A stretch of DNA of 64,000 nucleotides from assembly GCA_002917775.1 (NCBI GenBank), contig KZ627159.1, positions 266,010 to 330,009 on the forward strand, written 5' to 3'. This document shows positions 45,742 to 58,663 of the stretch, one piece after another. Each line of letters opens with the position of its first letter. The first letter of the stretch is position 1. The translations under genes and the position numbers were made by a program. Below the pieces are notes generated by a model. It was not told the DNA's origin. It did not search any database and was given only the letters and a program-made list of their open reading frames with translations. Source of the stretch: Glaciozyma antarctica PI12. Taxonomy: Eukaryota > Basidiomycota > Microbotryomycetes > Kriegeriales > Camptobasidiaceae.

Positions 45742-47698
45742 ATGATGACCAGACGGAGGAGCAGCCTGGCAGCTCAGCACGAGCAGGAGCCTTCGTTGCG
45801 CCAAAGGTACGCACGCTGTGGCGGGGTTTCCGCACGATCTGGAAGACGGCGCTGACCCAGTTGACCCAGGCGCATTTCCTCCTTCCGATCCTACAATCCC
45901 TCCCTCCAGGACCCTTCCCACCCCTCCCTCGTCAACGCCGCCGCTCACCAGTCCTTCGGCATTGCGTCCCACCCTTCTTCGACTAGAACGAACTCGCACC
46001 TTCTTGAGACGGACTGGAGCGAATTCTTCAGGCTCGAGGGAGAGGGGCAACAGGGCGTGGAGCGAGATGCCGAGGGTCTGCACGACCACGCGGAGGACTT
46101 CGTTGATCCCTGGACCAGTTCCGCCTTTCCCTCCACTTCCGCCTCACGAGGTTCCCCCTCGATGTTAGGCTCCTTCTCCAACGAACCCTCTCCTTTCCTC
46201 CAGCCTCAACAATACGCCACCTACGACGGACGAGCCGCTCCTTCCCCCCACTTTCCCGCCGCCTATCGATTCGCCTACTCCTGCCTACCCTGCCCCCGAA
46301 GGCTACTCCTCCGTCATGCCACCTCGTCGTCCACGATCACCCATCTCAAAGCGCAAGGAACGAGACGAACTCCGCGCGGTCAGGGACGAGAGTCGGAAGG
46401 GCAAAGGCGCAGCAGAGTGGTTGGAGTTGGACGAGGCGGATCGAGCAGAGTTGACGGAGAAGGGTTCGGCGGCGTACAAAAAGGCGCATGAGAAGGTCAA
46501 GACTCCTCGCGTGACGAAGAAGGCCAAGTTGGAGGCGGCGAGGTTGTTGAAGGAGGGAGCGAAGTCGGGCGGTACGGCCAAGGAGCGCAAGGTGGGACCG
46601 AAGAAGGTCAACGATCCGGATCACGTTCCTCGACCTCCGAACGCCTGGATATTGTACCGCTCCGAGCAGATTCGCATTCTCAAACAGGACCAGGAGACGA
46701 GTCGCAAGCCCCAGTCCGAGATTTGTGCGTTTTTCTCGCTCGCTTGCGAAGCGTCCTCGTCGCTAACGATTGCTTCCTTTCCCAGCCAAACTCATTGGCT
46801 ACATGTGGCGAGAAGAGACTCCTGCAGTCAAGACGGCTTACGAGGACGAGGCCAAGCTTCGCAAGCAGCAGCATGTGCTCAAGTACCCAAGTGAGCTCGC
46901 TCGCCATCCTCCGCTCCGCGCCCCAGCTGATTCAGAACCTCTCTCTCACTAGATTACCGCTTCCGACCCGCTCGCAAGGACACTACCGAGCCCGAAGAAT
47001 TCGTCCCTTTCCCTCCTCCCTTCCGCTCAACCACGCTCTCCTCCCGAGGACTCGGTCGACGGCGCTCCTCGCTCCCGAGCGTCCTTGCCGAGTACATCGC
47101 CCCGCATTATTTCGACGAAGAGCCCGACGAAGGCCAGTACGCGACCAGGACGCACACCTCCGCTTCGCCCCCGACCTACTCCCGCCGAGCGAGCCTTCAC
47201 CTCTCCAACTTCCCTCAGCAACCCTCTTACTACGAACCTCGCCAACCCAACACCCTCCCCTACCACTTCCGCTCCGCCCCAACCACCTCCACGCACTCCA
47301 CCTTCCCTCCCCACGCCACCGAATTCGACCCCAGCTACCCCCTCCCCACCTGGCCTCCAGCCGAACCGACCGCACAAGAGCAGTGGTTCCCTCCCAGTCC
47401 CCCCGAAGCGACGCCGTACTACCCACCTCTCTCCGCGCCCGCTTCCTCCTCCCAATTCCAGTTCCCTCCTCGTCAACCCGAGTCGTCCTTCGCGCAATTC
47501 GCACGGGGGTACACGACGCTCCCTCCGGCCTCGATGGAGGAGCAGTATGAGTATGAGGCGGGACGGTATAGACAGCCTTATAGGCCTGCGACGACTTATG
47601 GGGAGCAGATGTATGACGGGGAGAGGGGGGAGCAGTATGTCGAGGGACGGTATTATGTCAAGCTGGGGGGTGGTGTGCAGTATGAGAGTAGATTGTAG
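45742..47698 (+). CDS. HMG-box transcription factor (MATA-HMG/Ste11-Prf1 type)
   Basis: Start MMTRRRSSLAAQHEQEPS. The HMG box reads HVPRPPNAWILYRSEQIRIL, KQDQETSRKPQSEIS, then, after an intron, KLIGYMWREETPAVKTAYED and EAKLRKQQHVLKYPNYRFRP. The PRPPNAWILYR...SKLIG.MW..E form is that of sequence-specific fungal HMG regulators (mating-type HMG, Ste11, Prf1, Rox1) rather than chromatin HMGB. Upstream of the box a basic stretch (PPRRPRSPISKRKERDE) is a likely nuclear signal; the C-terminal half is Pro/Ser/Tyr-rich, like an activation domain. A join near 46164-46203 needs a short intron (GTTAGG donor, CTCCAG acceptor) and is the weakest point. Stop 47696-47698. No pheromone, receptor or homeodomain gene is nearby. 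Confidence 0.85.
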
Positions 47699-47828
47699 GG
47701 AGCGATGCGATTTTTTAGAGGAACGTTGACTGTAGCACGTCGCGCATGCTGTTATTGTACGTTCGTCGTTGACGAAAACTGGATTGCACAACTGCTCGGC
47801 GAGCAAACTTCCGCTTGCGGCGGTGGAA

Positions 47829-50800
47829 TTAGAGCAAGGTCGACCGCGCTTCGACCGAGGTGTAGAGGTTGATCTGGGTAGGCGAGGTGCCAGCGTTCTT
47901 GAAAAGGCCAGCATCAGCTCCGACCTGCGAAGAGGCGAAAGTGAGTACTCACAAGTCGAGTAAGATCTAGCTGACGCGCGAGGTGGGGAAGATCCCTCGG
48001 GATGGCGGTGGGGAAGAGGAGGACGTGCTGAGGAGGGCGGTACGGGAGGTTGCGAGACTTCCACAGGTTCGCCAGCTCCTCAGACGCGTCCAATCTGCGA
48101 AGCGAAGAAGATCAGCGCAGCTCCCCTCCACACACAACGAAACTTACGCGACGGCAAGACTGTCGCGGTTGTCCGTCTGGCTTTGAGGGCAGATGATCCA
48201 GAGCTCGAATCCTCCGTCGATGACCGAGATGCACGACTCCGAGACGGCGGATGAGTCTACGCGACTCACGCCAGGCTTGACGGTCGAGTCGACGGCAAGA
48301 ACGGCGAGTTGGTGGCGGTGAGTAGGGCGGAATCGCCAGTACTGCGTCGAAAACGAGTTAGAGATAATTCGCTCCGGAGCGGAGAGCGAAAGCGTACGTG
48401 AGCGGAGGCGATATCCATGCAGTCTAGCGCGACCCAGAAGAACTCGTTTTCGGCGCCTTCGTCCAGGACCGTGATGTCGCGACCATCCTGTGAGTGAGAG
48501 TCAGTACCGTTCACGAGTTCAAGAAGCGAACGAGCTCACAGCGAGCTTGCCAGCGAAAGCGACCGCCGACTTGCGCTCCGCTTCGAGGCTTCCCTTGCCG
48601 ACCCAAACGAAGACGTCGCCCATCAAACACATGACGGAGCAGAATCCCGAGCAAAGGCTGGAGGACGACTAGAAGCGAAGCCGAGTCAGCGTCAATTCGA
48701 ACGACAGCGAGAGCTTTGCTCACCATCGAAGTCTCCGCGATAAAGGTTCCTGCGGCGTCCGATCTAACTGAGTACAGCCGAGCGTCGTGCTTGTCGAAGA
48801 ACTGCCGCGAGCCCTGCACAGTCGGTGCAACATCAGCAAGCGCCACAATAACGTAAGCGAAAACGACAAACCTGGCGAATCACCAGCTCCCCACCAACAA
48901 TCCCCATGAGCTCGCGCGTCTCGTGGCCTTGCCGAATCTCCACCGCTGCCGTCCCGTACTGCTGCACCAACTTCTCCACCCGCTCCGTGCACGCGTCATC
49001 AACCACCGCTTCCCGTCCACGCCAAACAAAGACCTTGGTCGTCGCGAGTCCCGACGCCTTGGTGTGATGAACGATCGCCAGCAGCTCCGCTTCGCAGAAC
49101 GTGCCGTCGGTGAGGTCGATGGGGTCGGACGAGTCGGAGGTGATGGAGAAGACCTCGGTCGAGACGGGCTTGCCGCTGGAGAGGGAGGGAGTCGATGCCT
49201 TGCGGATGAGCTTGGCGACCTGGCCGGTGGGAAGACGGTTGGCGCTGCCTCGGCGGGACCTCGTCGTCGGAGTCTTGAAGCCCTCGTCGGAGGTCGTAGG
49301 CGCCTTAGCGGCTTTGGAAGTGGAGGGGAAAGTCTCATCGGCGGATCGTTTGGCGGGAGTGGGATCCTCGACGACCGGCGTCGCCGGCTTGATCTCGAAC
49401 GAGGCTTTCCGCGACGGCGTCTTGACTCCAACTCCGTAAGACGCCTTGGTAGAACTCGTCGTCGCGTCCGTGCGGGTAGGCGTTCCCCACATTGCGATGG
49501 CGTTCCGCACCGAGCCTCCAGGCGAGCGAGGGCGGTCATCGAGCTCGGTCGAGGCGAGGCGTTGGGCAGCTGAAATGGTGATCTTGCGTGGGGTTGAAGG
49601 ACCGGAAAAGGAAGTAGGTCGACTCGAGACGGGCTTGGAGGTGGACCAGGGGTTCGTGTCGACGGGGAAGGGGATCGACTTGGTGGCGGGGGCGTTGCTG
49701 AGCGAGTTGGCCATCTCCATCGCGGTCGGTCGGTCCGGCTCATCGTACCTCGGGGAGGAATGGATGTCCTTGAGTCCCCTCGGCGTTTCGTACTGAGTCG
49801 CGACAAGCCGCGACATCGTTGGATCCGACGACGAAGGAGGCGCAGACCGGCTCATGCCCGGCAATGCGACGCCTGGGACGCGATTGACCTCCATTGGCTC
49901 CTCCTCAGCCCTCGCAGGCTTCTTGACCTCTTTGACCCCAATCGGGGGACCCGTCCAGCCCCTCGTTCGGTTGGGGACAGCACTGGTCGCCTTCGACGCC
50001 GAAGCTTCTTCTTGCAAAGTACCTTCGATAGGCTGCGCATCGACTTGCGGCGAAGGTTCGACGCGGTAGGAGGCGAGCGCGCTGGAGACCTTGGTGGGGG
50101 AGGAAGGGATGCGGGAGGGGGTTAAAGTCGAGGAGGCGGAAGGTAGGGTGCGAGGGGTGGTCTTGAGCGGTTTCGGTCCGTCCTTCTTGAGCTGTGTAGG
50201 TGTATTAGCAAGTGAGCGGCGAGGTGGGGACAGAAGGCACGCACGTGTACGAGAGCGGGTCCCTCGCTGACTGGCAGCTTCGCAAGCCCCTTGCCGAACT
50301 CGCCTCCTCGAATCCCCGTAAGAACCTTCACATCCTTCTCCTCCGACTGCTCGCCCCGCGGAATCTTGCTCGCTCCAACGACAGGACTCGAAGGTGTCGA
50401 GTTCGGCTCGTCCCTTCCCCATCGCTCGAGGACGCTGCGGCGCTTCTCCGCCGTCGGCGTCTTCGTGGGAGTCCCGGTCGGGGCCTGAGCCTCGCTCTGC
50501 TTGAGACGTTCGGTGACGATGTTGGACTGGAGTCGAGTGAGCGACGGCGTCGCCGCCATCGACGAAGACGTCGTGGGCTTCTGGAACGCGGGCGCGGGAG
50601 AGGAGGTTGCGGCGGTGGTAGAGGATTGGGGAAGGCCGTACGTGCGAGGAGGTTCGCTGAAGGATGAGGCGAAGCTGGGAGGTTGAACGGCGTCCGCAGG
50701 TGGAGTGCGCGAGAGGACCTTCGCTTCGACGACGGGGAGGGTCGTACCCGTGAACGAGCGCGTTCGTTCGCGGACGATTCCGGCCGGAACCATGCCGGGC

Positions 50801-52231
50801 ATCGCGATAGCACCTCGCGAACGAGCGTGCGCGGCGCCTTCTTCGACGACGGGTTGAGCGGCGGGGGTGTTGAGGCGGGGTCCGGAGGCTTTCGAGCCGA
50901 GCATGTTGGCGAGGGAGGGTGTCGAAGGAGTCGAAGCCGAAGGAGTGGAAGTCGTCGGGACGTTGACAAAACTGGGACTGGTAGAGGTGGTGAAGGGTGG
51001 GCGAGATGGGGTGGAGCTGGAGGAGGGTACGCGCTCGGTCGAGGGACGAGGAATGCGGCTCGTGACGCCGGACGTCGTTGGAACCGAGCTAGCCTTGGAG
51101 AAACTCTGCGGACCCCACTTCTGCTCGACCTTCTGCTCGACAGGACTTGGCTGGTCGGTCTGCGCGCGTCCCTTCATGAGGCTCGCCAAGCTGGGACCTC
51201 GAACTGGAGCGTCGTCCTCAGGCTTGCTACCCAACTTGGCCTTCCTGACCGCCATCTCCGCCTCCAGCTTCTCGGTAATCTCCTGCTCGTCCTGCGTAGG
51301 TCCCGTCCCGACTCGATGGAGCGGAGGCGGCTTGCTTCCTCCGCCCATGAACGAAGCGAGGGAAGGAGCCGATCCGCTCGAAGGCTTCCCCGACGAGGCG
51401 AGGGCGAGGATGTTATCGCGCGCGGAGGCCGTGTCCCTGGCGTCGGTGGTCTGACGAGAGTTGAGGGCGGTCGAGGAGAGGTCGGAGGCGGCGGAAGGAG
51501 CTGGTGCGACGAGGGCGGCCTTGATGGCGTCGCGGGTGATAGTTCGGGAGGAATGGCGCTCGGTACGCGCTGTGCGGGTACGTTGGACTTGCTGGAGAGA
51601 GGGGAGGGGTCGTCAGCTCGTGTTGTTGAGCTGAGGCTGTGGGGTCGAGAGCCGCTCCCCCTCAGTGCGGCAGGGCTGAGGACCAACGCCGAGGTCAACC
51701 CTCTTCCAAAGCTTGTAGAGACTGCCCATAAAGGCCTCAATCGCGCGGCTCCCTCACTCAGCACCTTCCCTCAACGCCCCAGTGACGCGGTGCCCCAGCA
51801 AGTCCCCCCTTCCCTGGCACACCCTGTCCCAGTCCAGCAGGATAGCTCACCTCTTCGATATCTCTCCTCTTCGACATCTCTTGCTGCGGCTGAGCGGACC
51901 GCTCCTTCGAGACTACTCGCGTTGAGCCCGAGAACTCCGCATCGACGGCGTCGGGAGAGATGGCCCCGCTGGCGAATCGAGGCTGGTAGCGGTTGCTGGA
52001 CATGCTGAGGTCGAGTCCCGAGCTGGTCCTTGAAGAGAGTGTTCGAATGAAGGTCTTGGAGGAAGAGGGGGATAGGGAGGGCTGGGGGAAACTAGGGAGC
52101 TGGACACGGTTGACGGGGAGGGGAGAGACGGGACTTCCAGGCGCGAGAGCCTCGTTGACCTGATCCTCGTGAGAGGGCTGGCGCCGTGGATTCAAGGAGT
52201 CGAAGGAAAGAGGCTCGACGTCGTCGTCCAT
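47829..52231 (-). CDS. DUF4045 and gelsolin-repeat protein
   Basis: Start MDDDVEPLSFDSLNPRRQPS. The first 800 or so residues are Ser/Pro/Thr-rich with a coiled charged segment (QDEQEITEKLEAEMAVRKAK), matching the fungal DUF4045 region. The C-terminal third carries gelsolin-like repeats: CEAELLAIVHHTKASGLATT, KVFVWRGREAVVDDACTERV, GSRQFFDKHDARLYSVRSDA, LCSGFCSVMCLMGDVFVWVG, GKGSLEAERKSAVAFAGKL and FWVALDCMDIASAH. The FVWRG and FVWVGKGS strands with following helices are typical. Last exon VGADAGLFKNAGTSP..., stop 47829-47831. About 1,250 residues, many small introns in the gelsolin part. Actin binding is plausible by homology, not shown. Confidence 0.85.
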
Positions 52232-52457
52232 CACATCGAGACAGGGGAGCAACAGTTTGGGCCGTCTCGCGGCGAAGGCCCTGAGCGTCAGAGATTAGGC
52301 CTTTAGGTTTGTCCAGGCGTTCTCACTCTTCTTCCGCTAAATGCTCTCAGCGGAGCTATGCGTGTACTGCTCGACTTGAACGGCGAAACAGCGGCGACGT
52401 TCCTGCTGAATCCTGACAGTACGCTCGCAACTCCTCCCTCTCCCCCTCCTTCCTCCT

Positions 52458-55400
52458 TCAGGCGTCGAACACGGTAATCGTAGGCTTGAACGGCGTATTG
52501 CTGCAAAGAAGGGACGTCAGTAATATCCCGAACACGGAGGAACAGGAGAGAACACACCCAGGGTACACCTTGATTGGAATCGAGCACTCGACCGTCTCAA
52601 TCTTTGCCGGAACGAGGACGACCGAAGCCTGCTGCAACGGCAACGTCGTTCTCGGCAAGCTCAACGACGCCGAGCTCTTGTGCGACGTCCCACTCGCCGA
52701 TCGCTGTAGCGGACCAGGCGAGGGGAGGTCCGGCGCCGCGGAGGAGAAGAGGACGGGGACGAATCCGAGGTCGGGGACGGCGCGGTACGAAATGCAGTTG
52801 GTCGAGGTGTCGAGCGTGCCTAGGACGGGCATGAGGTGGGTCGCGCCGGTTGGAAGGATGGTAGGTGCGGCGGGGAGGGTGAGGGGGACGGCGGGCTCGA
52901 ATCCGTACGCGAAGGACTTGCTGCGACCGTGACGTTGAGGCGAGCTTCCCTCGTTCGGAGTGCGAGTATCGTCGCTCGGAGTAGGCTTGATGGGGGGAGA
53001 GTCGGGGGAGGGAGGGATAACGAGGAAGGAGAGACGAACGCTCCATTGGAGCTTGACGCCGCTCGTGGCGAAGTCGGGAGTGGCGCCGCTGGGGATGGCG
53101 AGTGCGAAGCCGATGCGGGCAGAGTCGAGGGTCGTCTCGTGGTGTTCCGAGTGCAATCGACGAGTGATCTGGCGGACTTGCGGAGCCGACTTCGTTGCGA
53201 TGGAAGTCTCGATGAGCTCGTGCGTTTCGAGTCGTGCCGAGACCTGCGAAGGAACGGAGAGGTCAGCGACACAGGAAAGGACGTTCGCACAGCGCCAAAC
53301 TCACCCTCAGGACTCGTCCCTCGCCCGAGTTGATGACTACCGACCCATTCACCGTCTCCCCCAGCCGGTACGCAGACTTGACAAGCGTCAAGCTCGCGAC
53401 CATATACCCATCCTTATTGATATCGTACGAAACTGCGTACTCAAAATCCATCAGCTCCAACTTCTCCCTCCACCCGCACGAACTCACCTTTCTGCGAGTT
53501 CCTCGAAACAATCTCCACCGCCGCCTTGCAGCCCACTCCCTCCTCTTCCGCTCCTCCCACATGTGCATCATTCGGGAAACTCCCATGCCGACCACGCATC
53601 TCGGGCCTCAGCGCCGGCGGAGCTTCCATCATCGTTCCTCCATGCTCTGCCTCGTCCGCACCGGCTGGGGGAGAATGGGACTTGACCGAGTCGAGGAGAG
53701 TGGCGGTGTAGGCTTCGAAATCTGCGCGACCGGCACCTGGATAACGAGGTTAACGAGGTTAGGAGGAGGCGGAGGAGAGGACGTACTGGGTCGCCGAGCG
53801 CGCTTCACAATCTTGGGATCATCGACTCCGCTCGTTGTAGCCTCGTCGCGGTGGTAGACGATCGGGTTCGTGAGGTCGTAGAACGGTCGCGCGCCAGTCA
53901 CTGCGAGGACATCAGACGATCAGCTCGTTCCTTCGCAGCTCGAAATACCGCCAGCGCACCTCCAACGTGGTTATACACCCGCACTGGAACGCGCATCGTC
54001 CGGCTCCGTGCTTCCTTTGACGCCGCTCGTGATGCTGGAGCTGCGACGGGAATGATGGCGGTGCGGTTTGTTCCGACGACGAGGTGGTAGGAGAACTTGA
54101 TCGCCTTGCCCCTGAACGATGGCGGCAAGTCCGCTGGGATTCGGATACTGAACGAATCTGTAGTCGAAGAGCAATCAGTGACCAATTCGAGGATAAAACG
54201 AAAGCGAACTCACAGCTCTTGCTCTCCCCCGGCTCGAGAACCAAATCGACGCCTAGGATACTAGGCGGACTCGAGAACGTCGGAATGCTCTTCTCCCTCA
54301 GCGACAAACTCTTTCTCTCCTCCAAGCTCGCCGCCGTCCTCCCCTGCTCACCCCATAACCAGTCCTTCCACCCGACGCTCCCTCTCCGCTCCTCTAGCGT
54401 CCCTCCCCCGATCCCTGACCCGAACCCGTCGATCAAACTCCGCTTGACTTCGTTGAACTCGGCGGGCTTGATGAGCGTGTCGTCGACTTCGAACGTCCCT
54501 TCGAGGTGGGCGAAGGACCAGAGGACGGTGACGGTGTTGGGAGGATGGAGGAAGGGGTTCCGAGGGTACGAAGAGGGAGCGGCGTAGGGTTTCCCACCAT
54601 ACGAGATGGAGCGGTTCCGAGGATCGGGGAAGGAGGTGGATGTAGGACCGGCGCTCTGCGACCCCGACGCGCGCCTCGTCCAATCTTCGACGTCGTCGCG
54701 GACAACCGAGTCCATCGTCTCGTTCTGCCCAACGCCATAGAAACCTTGTCCTGAGAGGTCGAGGTTGGACCCAGAGGCGCTATAGTCGGAGCCGTCGGAA
54801 TTGGCGAGGGAGAAGGTCGAGGCGAGCGCGTTGGACTGGTCGACGTGCTGCTGGCCGTAGGGATGGTTCTTGAGGGGTGAAGCGTTGGAGATGACGAGGG
54901 ACGGTGTCGAGGTGGATGGTGAGGAGCTGGCAGTGTCGAGAGGCGATAGGGATGGTGCGGTGGGAGTCGTCGGGGAGGATGGCTCCTCCTCGATGGCGGA
55001 TGGCACTGCGACAAAATCGTTAGTGCTCGCTGAAAGCGGATAATGAACGGAAGCACTGCTCACATCGTGGGTTGGCAGAGCTCTTCCGCCGTTCCTCGAT
55101 ACCCAGCCCTAGTCCCTCCCCTCCCATGCTCCCTCCCAATCTACTCTTCCCGTGTCCCCTCACACTCGCACCCCTCTTCCCATCCTCCAGCATACTCCCC
55201 ACCAGATCCGGATTGCTAACTCCCATACTCTGCGTCCTCCCATGCTTGCCAATTCCAGGCCTTCGCGGCGCTCCATACAGCCCTCCCCCAACGCTCCTTC
55301 GCTGCTCCTGAAACGGCGCGCTCGGTAGCGGTTTCCCGATGAGTCCTTTCCGCGTCGGAAGCGTAGGCTTTGAAGTGGACGCGACGGGCGTAGCGGCTCC

Positions 55401-55889
55401 AGAGACGGAGCGATTGGTCGTCGGGAGGGGGAGAAGGGGGAACGCTTCGAAGGCGGCAGACTTGGGCGTCGGGAGTGCGCCACCAGACTCTGCGGAGTAG
55501 GTGACTTCGCGTTCGGGAGCCGCATCGGCGTGGGAAGATTGGCGCTTGAACGTGCCCGAGGTGGAGCCGAAGAAGGGAGAGGGAGGGATGTCGTCCGAGT
55601 CGAGGTGGCTCGTCGCGTACTCTGCTAGCCCAATATGGCTCGCGCTGGGAGGTCTATTACGAGCTCCATTCTTCTGCGGGGCTCGCCAGGCGGCTGGAGG
55701 ACCTGGTCCGGCGGTCTGAGGAGGCGGGAGGTGCGAGAGGGAGTGTAGGGCGTGGAGGTTGGGCGGAGCGGCGGTGGGGGCTGGGTTGGAGAGAGTGATG
55801 GTTGCGCTAAAGAGCTCTCCGGCGAAGAAGGCGGACTGGGAGGGCGTGACGGTGACCAGCAAGCCGGAGGAGGAGCGACTCCGGCTCAT
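52458..55889 (-). CDS. RGP1: Rgp1, Ric1-Rgp1 Rab GEF subunit
   Basis: Partner of Ric1 in the Golgi-localised exchange factor for Ypt6/Rab6. Start MSRSRSSSGLLVTVTPSQSA followed by the first Rgp1 strand block FFAGELFSATITLSNPAP. A long Ser/Gly/Pro-rich insert follows. Conserved parts resume at NTVTVLWSFAHLEGTFEVDD, DSFSIRIPADLPPSFRGKAI, KFSYHLVVGTNRTA, YDINKDGYMVASLTLVKSAY, RLGETVNGSVVINSGEGRVL and KIETVECSIPIKVYPGNTPF, ending KPTITVFDA at 52458. The arrestin-like beta layout and the VECSIPIKV.PG end are diagnostic. About 960 residues, longer than yeast Rgp1 because of the insert. Confidence 0.9.
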
Positions 55890-56495
55890 GGATTAGAGAG
55901 GGTAGGAGGAGGTGTGGTCTTGCGGTGGGCGCGATGGCGGTCCGTCAATAAGTAGAAGGGTATAGTCGGGTCGGGGAGGCGTGAGCAGCGTCCTGGTAGG
56001 GTGGATGCTGTTAGCGCGTCTTCAGGAGAGGCAGTGGGGCGGGAGCAGCGGACGAGCGCTCAAAGGCCTGTCCACCTTCCCCAAGCCGTCCAGTAAATGA
56101 AACCCTACTCACCTTTGCTGCAACACAGCCAGCTCTGAGGAGAACGGAAGCCAAGCGTGGCGGTGGAGGGAGAGAGGCCAAGATAGAGACGTGGCGGGTC
56201 GATGGGGCTGCGGTGCGGGCGAGGGATCCAGCTCCTTTGCTCGCGGGCGCGTTGCTAAATTGTTCCAAGCTGCTTCGTCGGACGCCGAAGATGAAACGAC
56301 AGCCAGCCAGACTGAGGAAAAAAAGAGAAAGCGACAGCGAGAACGGCAGATCGACGAGTAAACACAAACTCGCTACCGAGGCTCTTCAAGGTGCTCTCAA
56401 GCCAGCGCTGTCGAAGCTGTTGTGGATTGCCCGCCATTCCGGCTCAGCTAATCTAGTTGTACAACACCAAATCCTCGATCTAGTCACTTCTGCTC
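55890..56495. other. Intergenic, RGP1 promoter and 3' flank of the secreted-protein gene
   Basis: 606 bp between two genes on the minus strand. I see no gene. A plus-strand frame coding a basic peptide near 56291-56400 has no family resemblance and no splice support. Confidence 0.4.
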
Positions 56496-58663
56496 CTACC
56501 ACCCAGCCACCCTCTCCTCCCTCTGCAACCTCAACCCCTCCCGCTCCTCCTTCCTCACCCACCCCTCCACGGCCTCCCTCAGCGCCTCACGCACCTTCTC
56601 CTCCAACCCCGCCTCCTCAATCCACTCGACCGCCTCCCTCATCCCCTCCACCACATTCCCACTAACCTCCCTCTTCCTCGTCGCTGCCAATTCGCACCCC
56701 TCCACCGGTCCAGCGCACACCGCCTCGAGCGAACCAGTCGCCCTAAACGCCTCCGTCACGCACGCTTGCACCTGAGCAATGCAGTACCCATACGCGGGTC
56801 CATAGCTCGTAGCATTGTTGAAGAACCCGTCAAAGGCGTCTGCGATTTCCGCTGCCGAGGCGCCGGTGGGGTTGGCGGTAGAGTTGGAGAGGAGAGGGGA
56901 GGCGGCGGAGATGAGAGAGGAGAAGAAGGAGGAGGGGAGGTAGCCTGTGAATTGCTCGGCGATACCGAGGATGAGGGTTTGGGAGACTTGAGGAGCGGAG
57001 CCTTGGGTGATGCATTCTTGGGCGAGGGTGGCGTTTCCGGCTGGAGAGAGGTTAGCGAGGAAGGAGGGAAGGAGGGAGGGAGGAACGTACTGAGGATGAG
57101 CTGCGTGGTGCAGCCTTGGAGGATCTGGGCGAGAGTGACGGTGTTGCCGCTGAGGGTCGAGGCGGCCGAGTTGATGGCGTTGGAGATTTGCGCTTGAACC
57201 TGTTCGCAATCAGGGTCAGTGGCTGCCCGAAAGAAGGACGGAAGGACGTACCTGAGCTGCGAGGCTCTCGGGCGACGAATCACCGCTGTTGGCAAAGTTG
57301 TACGCGATAATGTCTGCGAAATCGTCAGGGAACGTCCTACGATAAAAACGACAACCAAACTCACTCTGCACGCTCGTCATGAGCGAAGCAGGAAGGACAC
57401 CGACAAAGCTCTCCATCACCGCGTTCTGAGCCGTCTGCAGCGTCTTGAGCGCTCCCGTCGCAAAGCACTCCATCGACGAGCTGTTGCCATGCTGCTTAAT
57501 CGCAGCCGTGTAGCAGTTCCCAGCCTGAATGAGCGCCGTCGCGGATGAGCCTGACATGGTCGCGATGACCGACTTGATAGACGCTTCGATTTGAGCGATG
57601 AGAGCGGATTCGGAGGCGGGGAGGAGGGCGCCGAGGGAGGACTTGACGGCCGCGAAGAGGTTCTCAATGATGATGTTGGGGAGGATACCGACGAACTGCC
57701 GTGCGTGCGATCAGCGAGGAACAGGCGAGAGCGAGGGAGGAAGAAACGAACCTGCGAGAGCGTCGTGTCGAGCGTCGCCTGCAGACCAGCTGCAGTACTT
57801 CCCGACTCGGACAGGCAGGCGAATCCATCGGGCATTCCTCCAGCAGCGAGAACAGTCGTCAAGCACTCCTCGAGGTCCGCCACCGTCTCGGCGGTGAGGT
57901 TCTCTTGGGAGAGGTTGACGGCCGCGAACGCCGAGTCGATCGCCTCCTTGATGTTGAGCGCAGCGGCGGCGGCGGCACTTCCGGCGGCGCTGTCTGCGGT
58001 GGTGGTCATGGTCTCGACGAGAGTGACGAGTTGAGGAGCGGCGGTCGCGGTCGCGGTGACGGTTCCGTTGCGGGTGATGGTCCGAAGGCGCGTCTGCGTA
58101 GAAACGGCGCCAAGAGCGGTCTTCGTTACGACCTTGGTGACTGTGAAAAGGGATCGTTAGCTGAGCTCTACCGGGCGTCTTCCTCAGAACTCACGAGTGA
58201 GAGTCTTGATGGAGGCTGCCTTGGCGGCGAGCTGGGCCTTGATTGCGCTTGCGAGAGCTGCACAAGTAAAACCTCGTTAGTACGTCCTTCCCACTTTAAA
58301 TGTCGCGTCGAACGCACCAGCCGCGAGCTTGTCAGACTGAGCCTTGCTGAGAAGATGCGAGTTGGAGAACTGCGAGACGGCCTTGGACGCGCCATCTTGA
58401 AGAGTCGACTCGGTGGGCGCCTGGATCTTGGGAACGACGGCTTTGACGGCGACAGGAGCGGCTTTGGTAGCGGTCACCCTGCCCTTGGTGATGGCGGGTT
58501 TGGCGTTCCCGTTCGAGCTGGTGACGGGCGCGGGGAGCTTCGAGACGCCTTCCTTGATGGCCGCGTCGAGGAGGTCGGATTCAAAGCAGCGGAGAGCGGC
58601 GAAGACGGAGGAGGAGGAGGCAAAGAGGGCGAGGAGGAGGATGAAAGGAGAGCGGGCGAGCAT
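56496..58663 (-). CDS. Secreted alanine-rich protein with repeated cysteine-pair modules, unknown
   Basis: Start MLARSPFILLLALFASSSSV, a clear signal peptide with likely cleavage after VFA. A Thr/Ala/Lys-rich stretch follows (ITKGRVTATKAAPVAVKA; TKTALGAVSTQTRLRTITRN). Then come at least three diverged modules of about 95-130 residues. Each has two Cys, a Leu/Ala helix and an F-V/T-G-x-LP motif: FVGILPNIIIENLF, FVGVLPASLMTSV, FTGYLPSSFFSSL. Cys pairs include CYTAAIKQHGNSSSMEC, CTTQLILSNATLAQEC and CIAQVQAC. Several N-glycosylation sequons occur (NLSQ, NSSS, NATL, NSTA, NATS). Stop 56496-56498 after a Glu/Arg-rich coiled tail ending RVAGW. About 600 residues, eight or so exons. I do not recognise the family. 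Confidence 0.8.

Noticed and set aside
45742-47698. Mating-type locus
   Set aside because: No pheromone precursor, pheromone receptor (STE3) or homeodomain pair is found on either side; an HMG box alone is not enough.
50683-52008. 441-codon plus-strand frame
   Set aside because: Antisense shadow of the DUF4045-gelsolin gene; Arg/Gly-rich composition without a family.
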